A stretch of 64,000 bases of DNA. It comes from Hujiaoplasma nucleasis (GTDB lineage: Bacteria; Bacillota_I; Bacilli_A; Izemoplasmatales; Hujiaoplasmataceae). The DNA lies in contig NZ_CP051151.1 of the NCBI RefSeq assembly GCF_013745115.1, positions 620,001-684,000 of the forward strand. Reading direction: 5' to 3'. Positions 51,744 to 61,800 of the stretch are shown piece by piece (position 1 is the first letter of the stretch; every line of letters begins with the position of its first letter). The position numbers and the translations under genes are program-made. The notes beneath the pieces were generated by a model. It worked only from the letters and a program-made list of their open reading frames with translations, was not told the origin of the DNA and made no database searches.

Positions 51744-52349
51744 TTATTTACAATCCTTATAATTTTTCAAATAAAGTGGTATAGCAATGTTAAAGAATCT
51801 GATAAAAGTGTGGATGATTGAATCCATTTTTTCTGGTAAAACATTTAATGATTGTTGAATGGCAATACCATCAATGGCAGCGACTAAAATTGAAGCCATA
51901 GAATGTTCACATTCGCTATTTTCAACATCATATAACTTGGTAAATAAATCTGCGATATTATCAATGATTTGCTTGTATTGGTCCCTATACTCTTGTTTAT
52001 TCTTATCATTACGTTTGATTGAATCACTTAATAATTGTATATGCAATTTTTGATCATCAACTTTTTTTATTCTTTTTTCTATGCGCTTGTTGATGTCTCT
52101 TAGCACTTCTGCCTTTTCAGACTTATTCACATCTTTTCTAAGATTATCGTAGAGTTTGGTTGTAAAAAGCAAAGACTCTTTGATACAAGCAAAGATGAGT
52201 TCTTCTTTGCTTGGGTAAAAATGATAGATTGCGCCAGTAGATAGATTAGCGTTTTCAGCAATTTTGCGCATTGATACATTTTCCAAAGGATTCTCCTTTA
52301 GAGTTTTTAAAGTTGCATCAATGATTCTTTGTTTTCTTTTATTTTCCAT
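51744..52349 (-). CDS. TetR-family regulator
   Basis: 201 residues. TetR helix-turn-helix at about 10-55 (NVSMRKIAENANLSTGAIYHFYPSKEELIF). The C-terminal ligand domain is of no clear subtype (FadR/BetI-like length). Convergent genes absent; the next gene downstream is znuA on the same strand, separated by its own promoter. Ligand and targets unknown. Confidence 0.85.
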   Translation of the reverse strand: MENKRKQRIIDATLKTLKENPLENVSMRKIAENANLSTGAIYHFYPSKEELIFACIKESLLFTTKLYDNLRKDVNKSEKAEVLRDINKRIEKRIKKVDDQKLHIQLLSDSIKRNDKNKQEYRDQYKQIIDNIADLFTKLYDVENSECEHSMASILVAAIDGIAIQQSLNVLPEKMDSIIHTFIRFFNIAIPLYLKNYKDCK

Positions 52350-52595
52350 TTCATCACATCCTACTTATTATTTTACCATAACTATCGTTATTTTTTTAAT
52401 AATTTATATCAATTTTTAATTTTAAAATTCCTTTTATTTTATTATATATTTTATCTTTGGTATAATAGTCTAGAGTTTATAATATAGGAGCTAGCTATAC
52501 AAAAATCAAGTAAAAATTATAAATAATTAAAATTATGATATTTGAACATACTTAAAAAAGGTTAAAGAACCCTAAGTTAAATAATGGGTGATTAA

Positions 52596-53770
52596 TTATA
52601 AGAGATCGTTATAAAAAGTATCTGTTTTAAGAATTTTGTAAATAGAATGAACCATGTTTTTGGCTATAGCGAAAATGATTGTTGAGTGATGTTTATTGCC
52701 TTTAGTCATCATATGAATGTATTTGCGTTTAAACTTATTATCTCTAGTTTTAGGACTAACACAAGCGATCCTAGCGGCACTATAGATGGCAGTTCGCAAA
52801 TATTTACTACCACGTTTAGAAATTCGAGTACGTTTACGTTTGTATTTTCCGGATTCATGAACAATAGGTTCAATACCGAAAAGAGATGTATATTTGTGTT
52901 TGTCAGTGAACCTGCTAATATCGCCTGTTTCGCCTAGAATAGTCGCTCCATTAATAGGACCGATACCTGGGACTGATAATATTTTTGGATAAAGAGTCAT
53001 ATGTTGTGAAATAAGTTTCTTTAGTATTTCATTTTGAGAATTAAAATGAATGATATTAGAGACACAAATTAATTAGATAAGCATTTAAGTTATTTGGATT
53101 TCCTATTGAGTTTTTCGCGATATATTTAATGAGTTTAGCTTGTTCAACGTGATTTGATCGACTACGAATTCTTTGAGCTAAAGATTCAATATGAAGACCT
53201 TTATAATCGCTTGGTAAGGGAAAATCATAAAGTAGATCTAAAGTCCATTTAGAGAAGGGTTTAAAGTGTTTAAGAAACTCAGGGAAGAACATTTGAAGTA
53301 ATCTTTTAAGTTCACCCTTAGCTTTAGTAATGATTTGATTATTAGAATTATAATCTCTAGATAATTGTTTTAACTCAACTAAATGATATAATGGTGGTGT
53401 ATAGGGATGGAGCCTATTCAGGTTATACATAAGGTGCCTACACACTGCTATAGCGTCAATTTTGTCAGTCTTGGTCATGCGAGGACGCCGACTTACGACT
53501 GAGAGAAACTAACATTGGGTTAGTACAATATACAGTGTAGCCTTTTGATATTAGATAATCGCGCAGATTATTATGATAAATACCTGTGGCTTCCATTCCT
53601 ATACGAATATCGTTAACCGACTTCGTACAGGATTGAATGACTGTATGAAGTTTTTTAAATCCAAAATGATTATTTTGAATAATAAAGTGATCATAAATAA
53701 TTTCACCCAAATCATTTATGATGATGATATCGTGTTTATCCATTGCGATATCAATGCCAATGAAAATCAA
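52596..53770 (-). pseudogene. IS110-family transposase, frameshifted twice
   Basis: Three segments in three frames. 53465-53770: start TTG at 53770 after AAGGAGG; DEDD domain with FIGIDIAMDKHDI and GMEATGIYHNNL. 53056-53478: RMTKTDKIDAIAVCRHL and a helical part. 52596-53020: C-terminal domain with ILSVPGIGPINGATIL, FGIEPIVHESGKYKRKR and RISKRGSKYLRTAIY. All catalytic parts exist but the frame is broken near 53480 and 53056. Confidence 0.85.
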
Positions 53771-53799
53771 AATAAAAACCTCCTTGTTTGAAATATTCA

Positions 53800-53960
53800 A
53801 ACGTTATGAAACCACAAACAAATATAAATGTAACCTTGTAAATACACACTCGAAGTGTAACTAGCTAATTCACATTTATCATATAAGTTGTGGTTGTAGC
53901 CTCCTAAACACACTCGAAGTGTAAGGAACGTATGACACACTCCACAACGTTTGTAACTTC
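53800..53960 (-). ncRNA. Candidate IS110 bridge RNA region
   Basis: The non-coding end next to the transposase start. It contains two copies of a small hairpin, ACACTCGAAGTGT, at 53846-53858 and 53910-53922. A larger stem, GTTGTGG (53888-53894) with CCACAAC (53942-53948), encloses the second hairpin in an internal loop. IS110 bridge RNAs come from this end and use loops of this sort to pair with donor and target DNA. The strand is taken from the transposase. Confidence 0.55.
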
Positions 53961-54059
53961 ATTATAGGAGATTAAATAAATTATTTAAATACATTTTATG
54001 AACAAAAGAGAAAGGAGAAGTATAGTTAAATTATCTTAATTTAATTATACAAGGAAATT

Positions 54060-54932
54060 ATGTCATTATCAAAAGAAGATTTAAAAACAATTAAAGCCTT
54101 TCAAAAAGGCGAAATTACTGAATACCATGTCTATCAAAACATCGCAAAGAAAGAAAAAGATGAAAAAAATAAAGAAATTTTGTTGACCATTGCTAAAGAC
54201 GAATTAAAACATTATCACGTTTGGGAAAAAATCTCTGGTGAAAAAGTCAATCCAAGTCAATTTCTAATTTTTATCTATAAGGTTTTAACATTTATCTTTG
54301 GTTATACTTTTACCTTAAGAATCATGGAACGTGGTGAAGAATCTGCTCAAAAAGCTTATTCAAAACTTAAGGGTTTTGAAGATGTTATCGAAAAAATCAC
54401 TAAAGAGGAAGAAGAACACGAAGTAAAACTTTTGGATATGCTTGATGAAGATCGTTTGAACTATGTAGGTTCTATGGTCTTAGGTTTAAATGATGCCTTG
54501 GTAGAGTTATCAGGAACTCTCGCTGGTTTAACCCTTGCTTTCCAAGGTAACACAGCTTTAATTTCTTTATCAGGTTTAATTACAGGAATAGCTGCTTCTT
54601 TGTCCATGGCAGCTAGTGAATACTTATCAAGCAAATCAGAAAATCAAGAAAACGCCTTAAAATCATCCTTATACACAGGTGGAGCTTATATCCTAACCGT
54701 AATTGTCTTAGTCTTACCTTATTTGCTCTTAGACAATGCTTATGTAGCCTTAGGTATTATGTTAGGTGCTGTAGTCTTTATCATCTTCTTCTTTAACCTT
54801 TATATTTCAATTGCTAAAGGTCATAATTTTAAAAAGAGATTCTTACAAATGGCAATGATCTCTTTAGGTGTCGCAGCTTTATCATTCCTTATTGGGATGG
54901 TTATTGAAAATGTCTTAGGGGTACAATTATAA
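54060..54932 (+). CDS. Ferritin-like / VIT1-CCC1 family metal transporter
   Basis: 290 residues. Rubrerythrin-like N-terminus (1-135) with metal ligands spaced as E..H (KDELKHYHVWEKISG; EEEEHEVKLLDML). C-terminal VIT1 domain with about four to five helices (GLNDALVELSGTLAGLTLAF; GIAASLSMAASEYLS). This fusion resembles MbfA-type exporters of iron or manganese. Membrane protein, probably for metal detoxification or storage. Single gene. Confidence 0.85.
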   Translation: MSLSKEDLKTIKAFQKGEITEYHVYQNIAKKEKDEKNKEILLTIAKDELKHYHVWEKISGEKVNPSQFLIFIYKVLTFIFGYTFTLRIMERGEESAQKAYSKLKGFEDVIEKITKEEEEHEVKLLDMLDEDRLNYVGSMVLGLNDALVELSGTLAGLTLAFQGNTALISLSGLITGIAASLSMAASEYLSSKSENQENALKSSLYTGGAYILTVIVLVLPYLLLDNAYVALGIMLGAVVFIIFFFNLYISIAKGHNFKKRFLQMAMISLGVAALSFLIGMVIENVLGVQL

Positions 54933-54950
54933 ATATTGAGAACTTTTTTC

Positions 54951-54979
54951 TTGACAAAAGAAAAACAATTGTTTATACT
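54951..54979 (+). promoter_or_regulatory. Promoter of the lysine transporter operon
   Basis: Consensus-like TTGACA (54951-54956) and TATACT (54974-54979), 17-base spacer. Start of transcription near 54986, 26 bases before the riboswitch. Confidence 0.85.
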
Positions 54980-55011
54980 TGTAAAAGTAAATAAAATGTG
55001 AATATCAAACA

Positions 55012-55185
55012 TTAGAGGTAGCGATGCAGAAGAGTACTATGAGGAGTCGGCAGACGAAGATACATAGGAAAGGCAACCATCGCCGAATATAAAATATAGG
55101 CATATATTTTATATGGGGTTACAAGAAATACTTGTAACACTCCTATCTTTTTAGATAGAGGCGCTAAAATAAATCTCCTGATTTT
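55012..55185 (+). promoter_or_regulatory. Lysine riboswitch (L box)
   Basis: Core segments in order: AGAGGTAGCGATGCAGAAGAGT near 55013 (given here up to its conserved AGAGTA), GAGGAGTCGGC, GGAAAGGC, then ATCGCCGAA near 55079, a long AT-rich hairpin, and GGGGTTAC...GTAACACTCC closing P1. These match the lysine riboswitch. AGGCGCT (55158-55164) can pair with AGCGTCT of the terminator as an antiterminator. With lysine bound, the terminator should form and switch the operon off. Confidence 0.85.
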
Positions 55186-55189
55186 TTTA

Positions 55190-55214
55190 AAGCGTCTGAT
55201 AGACGCTTTTTTAT
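55190..55214 (+). terminator. Riboswitch-controlled terminator
   Basis: AAGCGTCT (55190-55197) pairs with AGACGCTT (55201-55208), followed by TTTT. Alternative pairing with AGGCGCT upstream. Confidence 0.88.
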
Positions 55215-55243
55215 TTGCAAAAAAATCTTAGGAGGAAAAAGAA

Positions 55244-56068
55244 ATGAAAAGAGTATTACTATTGGCCTTGGCCACATTATTAAGTATTGGTTTTGTATCT
55301 TGCCAATCGGAAGAAGAAAATGAAAGAGATACACTAGTTGTCGGTATGGAAGCGGCTTATGCACCTTTTAACTGGACTCTATATGAAGGCAACCAATACG
55401 AAGAAGCCTATCCACTGGAAGGAACCAATAACTATGTCGATGGCTATGATGTACAAATAGCCATATTAATTGCACAAGCCTTAGACATGGATTTAATCAT
55501 TAAATCAGTTGAATGGGATGGATTAATCCCATCATTAAACAACACAAAAGAAATAGACTTAATTATTGCTGGTATGAGCCCAACAGCTTCTAGAGCTCAA
55601 ACTGTAAACTTTACTGATGAGTACTATTCTTCAACCCATGTCATTGTTTTAAGAGCTGATTCACCCTATGTTAACGCAACTTCAATCAATGATTTTGATG
55701 GGGCACTTATGGTCGGTCAATTATCAACCATTTACGATGATTTAATTGATCAAATGCCAGGGATAAACCATGAAGATCCCTTGGCAGATGTCCCAACCAT
55801 TATTACAGGTATTAATTCAGGTATTTATGATGGGACCATTTTAGAATTACCTGTAGCTATGGCGGCGACTGAATCAAATCCAAACTTAACCTATCTAGAG
55901 TTTGAACAAGGACAAGGTTTTAATGTTTCTTACGAAGATAAAGCTGTCTCTATTGCTTTAAGACAAGATGATGCTGAATTATTAAGTCAAATCAATGAAA
56001 TCTTAAGCAATATTTCTAATGAAACAAGAGAAAGTTTGATGTTGGATGCTATTGAAAGACAACCTTAA
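55244..56068 (+). CDS. Lysine-type amino acid binding lipoprotein
   Basis: 274 residues, AGGAGG site. Lipobox SIGFVSC. SBP_bac_3 family: VGMEAAYAPFNW, GYDVQIAILIAQALDMDL, DLIIAGMSPTASRAQTVNFT. Collects the amino acid outside the membrane. The lysine riboswitch upstream makes lysine the probable ligand; the family alone cannot tell. Confidence 0.88.
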   Translation: MKRVLLLALATLLSIGFVSCQSEEENERDTLVVGMEAAYAPFNWTLYEGNQYEEAYPLEGTNNYVDGYDVQIAILIAQALDMDLIIKSVEWDGLIPSLNNTKEIDLIIAGMSPTASRAQTVNFTDEYYSSTHVIVLRADSPYVNATSINDFDGALMVGQLSTIYDDLIDQMPGINHEDPLADVPTIITGINSGIYDGTILELPVAMAATESNPNLTYLEFEQGQGFNVSYEDKAVSIALRQDDAELLSQINEILSNISNETRESLMLDAIERQP

Positions 56069-56070
56069 TC

Positions 56071-57225
56071 ATGAGGAAGAACCTATATAAAATACTTATA
56101 TTTATCTTTGCTTTTGGAATGATTGTTCAAATCATTCCAAGGCAAAGTCAAAATATTCAAGCAGAACAAGCATCGTTAAACTATCTATTCTACTCTTCAT
56201 ATAAAAACCAAAGTTTAAGTCCGTCTAGACTCAATAATATAAATATAGACTTCTTCTTACCCAAATACATTGACGGTATTGAACTTAACTACAATATAGA
56301 TTCTGATTATATTCAAGTTCAAGACAGTCTGGAAACCATTAGTTTAAGAACGTCTGAATCCTATGAAAATATTGAAGTATACAGGGCAAAAATCATTAAA
56401 GAACCCAGTGTTTGGAAACAAAATATTGAATTTACCCTCCAAATTTCTTATGAATTAGATCAAGTGACCTATGAAGATAAGCTCCAAGGTCAAATAGTAA
56501 AAACAATACCTGATGATTTCCTAGGTGGAACAATTTATACCCTTATTAGATATGGGCAAATGTTTTTTGAAGGGGCCTTAAAGACCATTGTATTAGCCTT
56601 AATAGGTACCCTAGTTGGTTTTGTATTAGCCTTGATTTTAGCCATCATGAAATTACAAAAAGCAGACACACATGACAAAAAAATCATGAAAATTCTAAAA
56701 GAAATATCTAATAAATTTGCCAGTCTATACATCACCTTATTTAGAGGAACACCCATGATTGTACAAGCAAGTTTTTTCTGGTATGGTTTTGGCTTATTTG
56801 GTGATCCATATTATTGTGGTTTATTTGTTGTAAGTCTTAATACAGCCGCTTATATCGCAGAAATATTAAGAGGAGGTATCCAATCGATTGATAAAGGTCA
56901 GAGTGAAGCTGCCTATGCTTTCGGAATGAACCATCTTCAGACCATGGTATATGTGATATTTCCTCAAGCCATTAAAAATTCTTTACCAGCCATTGGTAAT
57001 GAATTTATTGTCAATATTAAAGATACAGCTGTTTTATCTGTAATAGGGATTTTTGAACTCTTTAATCAAGGTAGAAAAATCACAGGCATGCATTACAGGC
57101 AATTGGAAGTCTATTTAATCGTAGCCCTAATCTATTTATTTTTAACTTATACGATTTCCCAAGTTCTTAAACATGTAGAAATAAAAATGAACTTGCAACC
57201 ACTAGAGATAACAAGTTCGAATTGA
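56071..57225 (+). CDS. Amino acid ABC permease with extra outer domain
   Basis: 384 residues, much longer than usual for this family (about 220). An N-terminal membrane anchor is followed by about 115 residues outside the membrane (about 35-150, beta-rich, unrecognised). A normal HisM/GlnP-type permease domain follows: [57 protein letters not shown] and [16 protein letters not shown]. Two bases after the binding-protein gene. Confidence 0.88.
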   Translation: MRKNLYKILIFIFAFGMIVQIIPRQSQNIQAEQASLNYLFYSSYKNQSLSPSRLNNINIDFFLPKYIDGIELNYNIDSDYIQVQDSLETISLRTSESYENIEVYRAKIIKEPSVWKQNIEFTLQISYELDQVTYEDKLQGQIVKTIPDDFLGGTIYTLIRYGQMFFEGALKTIVLALIGTLVGFVLALILAIMKLQKADTHDKKIMKILKEISNKFASLYITLFRGTPMIVQASFFWYGFGLFGDPYYCGLFVVSLNTAAYIAEILRGGIQSIDKGQSEAAYAFGMNHLQTMVYVIFPQAIKNSLPAIGNEFIVNIKDTAVLSVIGIFELFNQGRKITGMHYRQLEVYLIVALIYLFLTYTISQVLKHVEIKMNLQPLEITSSN

Positions 57226-57232
57226 GGATCAT

Positions 57233-57958
57233 ATGAATTTTATTGAAATTAAAAATCTTCATAAGGCATATGGCCAGGAAGAAGTATTAAAAGGCATTGA
57301 TTTAACCATTGAAAAAGGAGAGATCATATCGATTATTGGATCTTCTGGTTCAGGGAAGTCAACCCTATTAAGATGCTTAAACCACTTAGAATCTTTTGAT
57401 CAAGGTCAAATCATCTATGAAGAATCTTTCCAAGCTTCAAGCAAAGAGGATATTCAGAAAATTAGAGTAAACATGCCCATGGTTTTCCAATCTTTTTACT
57501 TATTCGAACATATAAATGTACTAAACAACTTAACATTGGCGCCTGTAAAAATCCTAAAAATGAAAACAAAAGACGCTAAAGACAAGGCAATGAGAATTTT
57601 AGAACAAGTTAATATGGCTTCTTATGCCCATAAGTATCCATCACAGTTATCAGGTGGGCAAAAACAAAGAATTGCCATAGCTAGAGCCATGATGATGGAT
57701 CCTAAAGCTATCCTATTTGACGAACCTACATCTGCCTTGGATCCTGAAATGGTTCAAGAAGTATTGGCTGTTATTCAAAATTTAGCCAAATCTCAAATGA
57801 CCATGATTATTGTGACCCATGAAATGAATTTTGCAAAAGACATTTCAAATAGAGTTATTTTTATGCATGAGGGAAAAATCCATGAAATTGGCAAGCCCCA
57901 ACAAATATTTACATATCCAAAAGAAGCTAGAACCCGTGAATTTTTAAATATCAAATAA
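57233..57958 (+). CDS. Amino acid ABC ATP-binding protein
   Basis: 241 residues. Walker [10 protein letters not shown], signature [15 protein letters not shown], Walker [16 protein letters not shown] and H-loop VTHEMNFA. GlnQ/HisP-type. Third gene of the riboswitch-controlled operon. Confidence 0.92.
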   Translation: MNFIEIKNLHKAYGQEEVLKGIDLTIEKGEIISIIGSSGSGKSTLLRCLNHLESFDQGQIIYEESFQASSKEDIQKIRVNMPMVFQSFYLFEHINVLNNLTLAPVKILKMKTKDAKDKAMRILEQVNMASYAHKYPSQLSGGQKQRIAIARAMMMDPKAILFDEPTSALDPEMVQEVLAVIQNLAKSQMTMIIVTHEMNFAKDISNRVIFMHEGKIHEIGKPQQIFTYPKEARTREFLNIK

Positions 57959-57978
57959 AAAATCGCCTAAGCGATTTT
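57959..57978. terminator. Bidirectional terminator
   Basis: AAAATCGC pairs with GCGATTTT around a CTAA loop. Serves the convergent lysine transporter operon and the gene at 57984. Confidence 0.8.
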
Positions 57979-57983
57979 CATTT

Positions 57984-58667
57984 TTATACTTTCTTATCGT
58001 TTTTAATAATGATACGCCAACCAATGAAAGATACAATAGCCGCTCCAACAAAACCTACCAATAAATCTAACATGGTGTCCATCAAACCATAATCCTGAGG
58101 AAATAAATCACCATGATAAGTCCATTGGTATCTTTGCATGTTCCTTAATGTATCCTCGTTTAAATTATAAGCTAAAGTATCCACAAAGAATTCATAAAAT
58201 TCCCATAAAACCAATAAGGTCATCGAGAATGTAAAAGCAAAAATACTAATTAAGCCTGGACTGAATACCCTATCTTGGCCCTTGGCTTGGGAAGCATAAT
58301 TAACAATTTCAAATCCAATAATGGATATGGTAACTCCAGAAACCACATGTAAGAACTTATCATAACCATTAACTTCTACCAATAAGCCATGAATATTGCC
58401 CATGACAATGGCAGCGAATATAAATAGAAGTACAATGATTTTTAAGTAACTAGGTATATCTACATGAAATTTGGATTCTATTAAAAAAGGTAAAGAAAAG
58501 AATAGAATAGCTAAAGTGCCTAAGAAAATATTAGATAATCCAGCATCTCTTTGAGTTGAATCCGTCGCTAAAGCAACTGAAATAATTGATAAAATAATTT
58601 CTAACAATACTATAGCAAATAAAAAATAATATAAAGTTTTTGAATTCATCAGTTTTTTTAATTTCAT
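57984..58667 (-). CDS. Integral membrane protein (DUF2238 / YjdF-like)
   Basis: 227 residues with about six membrane helices. The pattern YDKFLHVVSGVTISIIGFE, LLVLWEFYEFFVD and GLMDTMLDLLVGFVGAA is that of the DUF2238 family, with conserved His, Glu and Asp in or near helices. Function unknown. Confidence 0.6.
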   Translation of the reverse strand: MKLKKLMNSKTLYYFLFAIVLLEIILSIISVALATDSTQRDAGLSNIFLGTLAILFFSLPFLIESKFHVDIPSYLKIIVLLFIFAAIVMGNIHGLLVEVNGYDKFLHVVSGVTISIIGFEIVNYASQAKGQDRVFSPGLISIFAFTFSMTLLVLWEFYEFFVDTLAYNLNEDTLRNMQRYQWTYHGDLFPQDYGLMDTMLDLLVGFVGAAIVSFIGWRIIIKNDKKV

Positions 58668-58748
58668 AGTAAGCTCCCCTATTTGTATTTACTATATTTT
58701 ATCATGTTTTCGTTTATTTTTCATATAAGACACAAAAAAATAAAAAAA

Positions 58749-58774
58749 ACCGGTCCATATATCTGGACCGATTT
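58749..58774. terminator. Terminator of the giant secreted protein gene
   Basis: CGGTCCA (58751-58757) pairs with TGGACCG (58764-58770). T run on the minus strand, shorter T run on the plus strand. Confidence 0.88.
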
Positions 58775-58810
58775 TATTATTTGTCTTTATTGTCTAAATC
58801 TTATAAATTA

Positions 58811-61800
58811 TTAAACCGGAATTGTATCATATTCATCTAATATCATATACCAAGCAATTGGACCATAATCATTATCAATGCCAATTAGATAAGCAGAAAT
58901 AAGAAGTTCTTGACCATCTAATGCTTGTAATTCACTATGGAGTACAAGGTCATTCTCAACAAGCATGGTTATTTCATATGGGTCAATATTTATTGGAGGA
59001 ATCAATCTATCTAAAGTAAGTGTATAGACAGGTGTTTCAGTACTTTGATTCCATTCAATATAAGCTTGTATTGAAACATAATCACTATATTGACTAAAAT
59101 CATTCAATGAGAAATCTAATAAATCTGCAGTGGTCATGACTTGAATTGTATGTGACACAGTTTGAGAGCTTGCGATTACATTGGTTATACTTGGACTATA
59201 TATGATCGGAATAAGTCCATTAGACATATAAACACGTTCACCAATCACAATCACTTCATCACCTAGATTTAAAGTTATATTTGAAAAATCATAAATGTAA
59301 ACTGGCTCTAATAATACTACAATTTCATCGATACCATCATGAAGAATTATGACTCCTTCATTTTCATTCATAGCTACGATAACACCTTGAATTTTATATA
59401 CGGTATTATTTTCTCCATACAACACATCTGTAATAGAAGTCAATGGTCTTGGTTTAATGTCGATGGTAATCGTAAATGTTTCACTCAAATATAAGTCGTT
59501 GATAGGATCATATGACGTTAAAGTCAGATCTAAAAGCAAGATAGTGTTTGTACTTATATCATTGATTACTAGGTTATTGAAATCTATTAAGCCAGTATCA
59601 TTTTCATTAGTTAATGCAAAGTCAAGAGTAAGATATGGATGGAATGTATATTCTAAAGGAATATATTGGCTAATTGCATCACCAGCAAATACTTCAATAG
59701 TACCTAAACTTTGTATATATTCTTTGATTAAGGTAATTTCTTCTTGGCTTGTATATTCTTTGATTCTTACTGAATTATAGCCAAGAACATCCATTAAATA
59801 GAACTCTCCTCGTAATACTTCTAAAGGCATAACTACATCTACATAAATATACTCATTGTAAACTTCTTGAAGATAATCTATATATTCCCAACCTTCTTGT
59901 AGCATATTCAAGTAAACTAAATAATCTCCATCTCTTAAAATATAATAACCTAGATATTTGTCATATGAAACTTGTCCATATATAGTTAATATATTTTGAT
60001 TGATTGGATTTAATGTAAAATCATTTAAATATATTTCTTCTAAAGTCATTGGAAGACTTTCTAAGGTAATTGAATTTGTCATGCCATCTGATACCACTTG
60101 GATATTATAAGTATAATCTGCTATACCATCTATCACTGATTTTTGACCAATAATTGTCACTTGATCTCCCTTATAGAAAGTATTATAGATAATACCACAA
60201 TAGAGATAAACTGTATCTTCTATAATCAAATAATGTTTATTGAAATCAGAATGTAATATGGTTGCTTGTAAAGCAATTTCTTGAGTTGAAGGTGTAGGAT
60301 CAAATAAATCTTCTAAGCTTCCTAATGTGAATCCATTTAGGTAATAAACTAGATCAAATGTATCTTGATATGAACCGACAATTAAATGAACTCTAACGAC
60401 AATTTCAATATTTTCAGGAGCGTGTAAAGTTGTAAAATGATCATCATAGATATTGATATAATCTAATCCAGTGATTGGTTCAAATGTAATAGTAACTGGA
60501 TATTTATTTAACAAGTAATAAGTTGGGCTTGGATAAGAAACATAATCAAAGGCATTACGTAAAGGATTATATTGATTCAAAGAGTAAATCATTGAATCTT
60601 CAATCATTTGTGCTATTTCTGCTTCTGTATAATCTCCTAAGATAATCTCTTCTTCACTTGTGTATTGATCCATATTAAACAAAACAGTTGGAAGACCAAC
60701 ATCATCAAGACCATATGTCATAACAATCATCACCACATTTAGACCTACATAATTTCTAAGTTGTGACCAACTAGGTCCTTCATTATAAATACGAATGATT
60801 TGATCTCCATATCTTAAATAGAAATAATCACCATAATCAGTAGTTTCAGCTTCTAAAATACCACTCACTCTTAAGACTTGCCCTACATAAGTAGAATTTG
60901 TAACATCCATTGAATATATATCAGCGATGGTTGAATCTGAAATTGTTAATGTTGGTTTTGTATCAGCTCCTGTTACTTTTATTGTTTGACCCGTAAAGAT
61001 TCCTTGTGAATTAACAATTGAAGCTGTTCCACTAATTTCAACAATATTACCAACATATCCATAATAATAAGCTGTATCACTTTGATATAGACTCATTGGT
61101 AACCAAACAAGAACTATACCACTAGCATCACTAATGAGTAAGGCATATCCTTCATCCATATATACTGAAGCTAATACTTGACCTTGGATAGTTTGTTCAG
61201 TTAAATCATCATAGACTATATCTAAAATATCAGTGTAAGTTACTTCTTCATCAGGTAAAATATCAATAGTAAATGTAAAAGTATATGAATCTTCACCAAT
61301 ATTCAAATCAACTTGAATATCAACGCTTGTTAATACATCAACTGACTCAATAAATTGATTGTATCCAGGAGTAAAATCGAAAAGACCTAAAGTATCATTT
61401 AAAGGAGTATAAGTAAGATCAACATCATCAAAGAAGAATGTTGCCTCACCAAAATCCATAGCTTGATTATTATAAATAGAGATTTGATATTGATCTAAAA
61501 TGAAGGCTTCAATATAATCAAACTTTTCTTGATTACTTAAATTAACCGGAACAATATCACCAGGTTCTCCTGTAAAATCAATAGTCCAGAACCTACCACT
61601 AAAAGTAGAATAATAACGATTACTTTGACTTACGTATCCTTTAATAGTAACCATTTGATTATTATATTGACTGATTTCATAAAGCACTTGATCATAAGGT
61701 ACATTTAAAACAATGATTTGATCATAACTATAGAGATAAGCAATATTATTATAAACTTCTACTTTTCCTGTTATTTCAATGTAGATATATTTATCTAATT

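Larger units (their letters stand above)
52596..53990 (-). mobile_element. IS110-family element with non-coding end
   Basis: Broken transposase plus about 200 structured non-coding bases upstream of it (53800-53960). IS110 elements have no long terminal repeats and make no target duplication, so the ends are only approximate. Confidence 0.65.
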
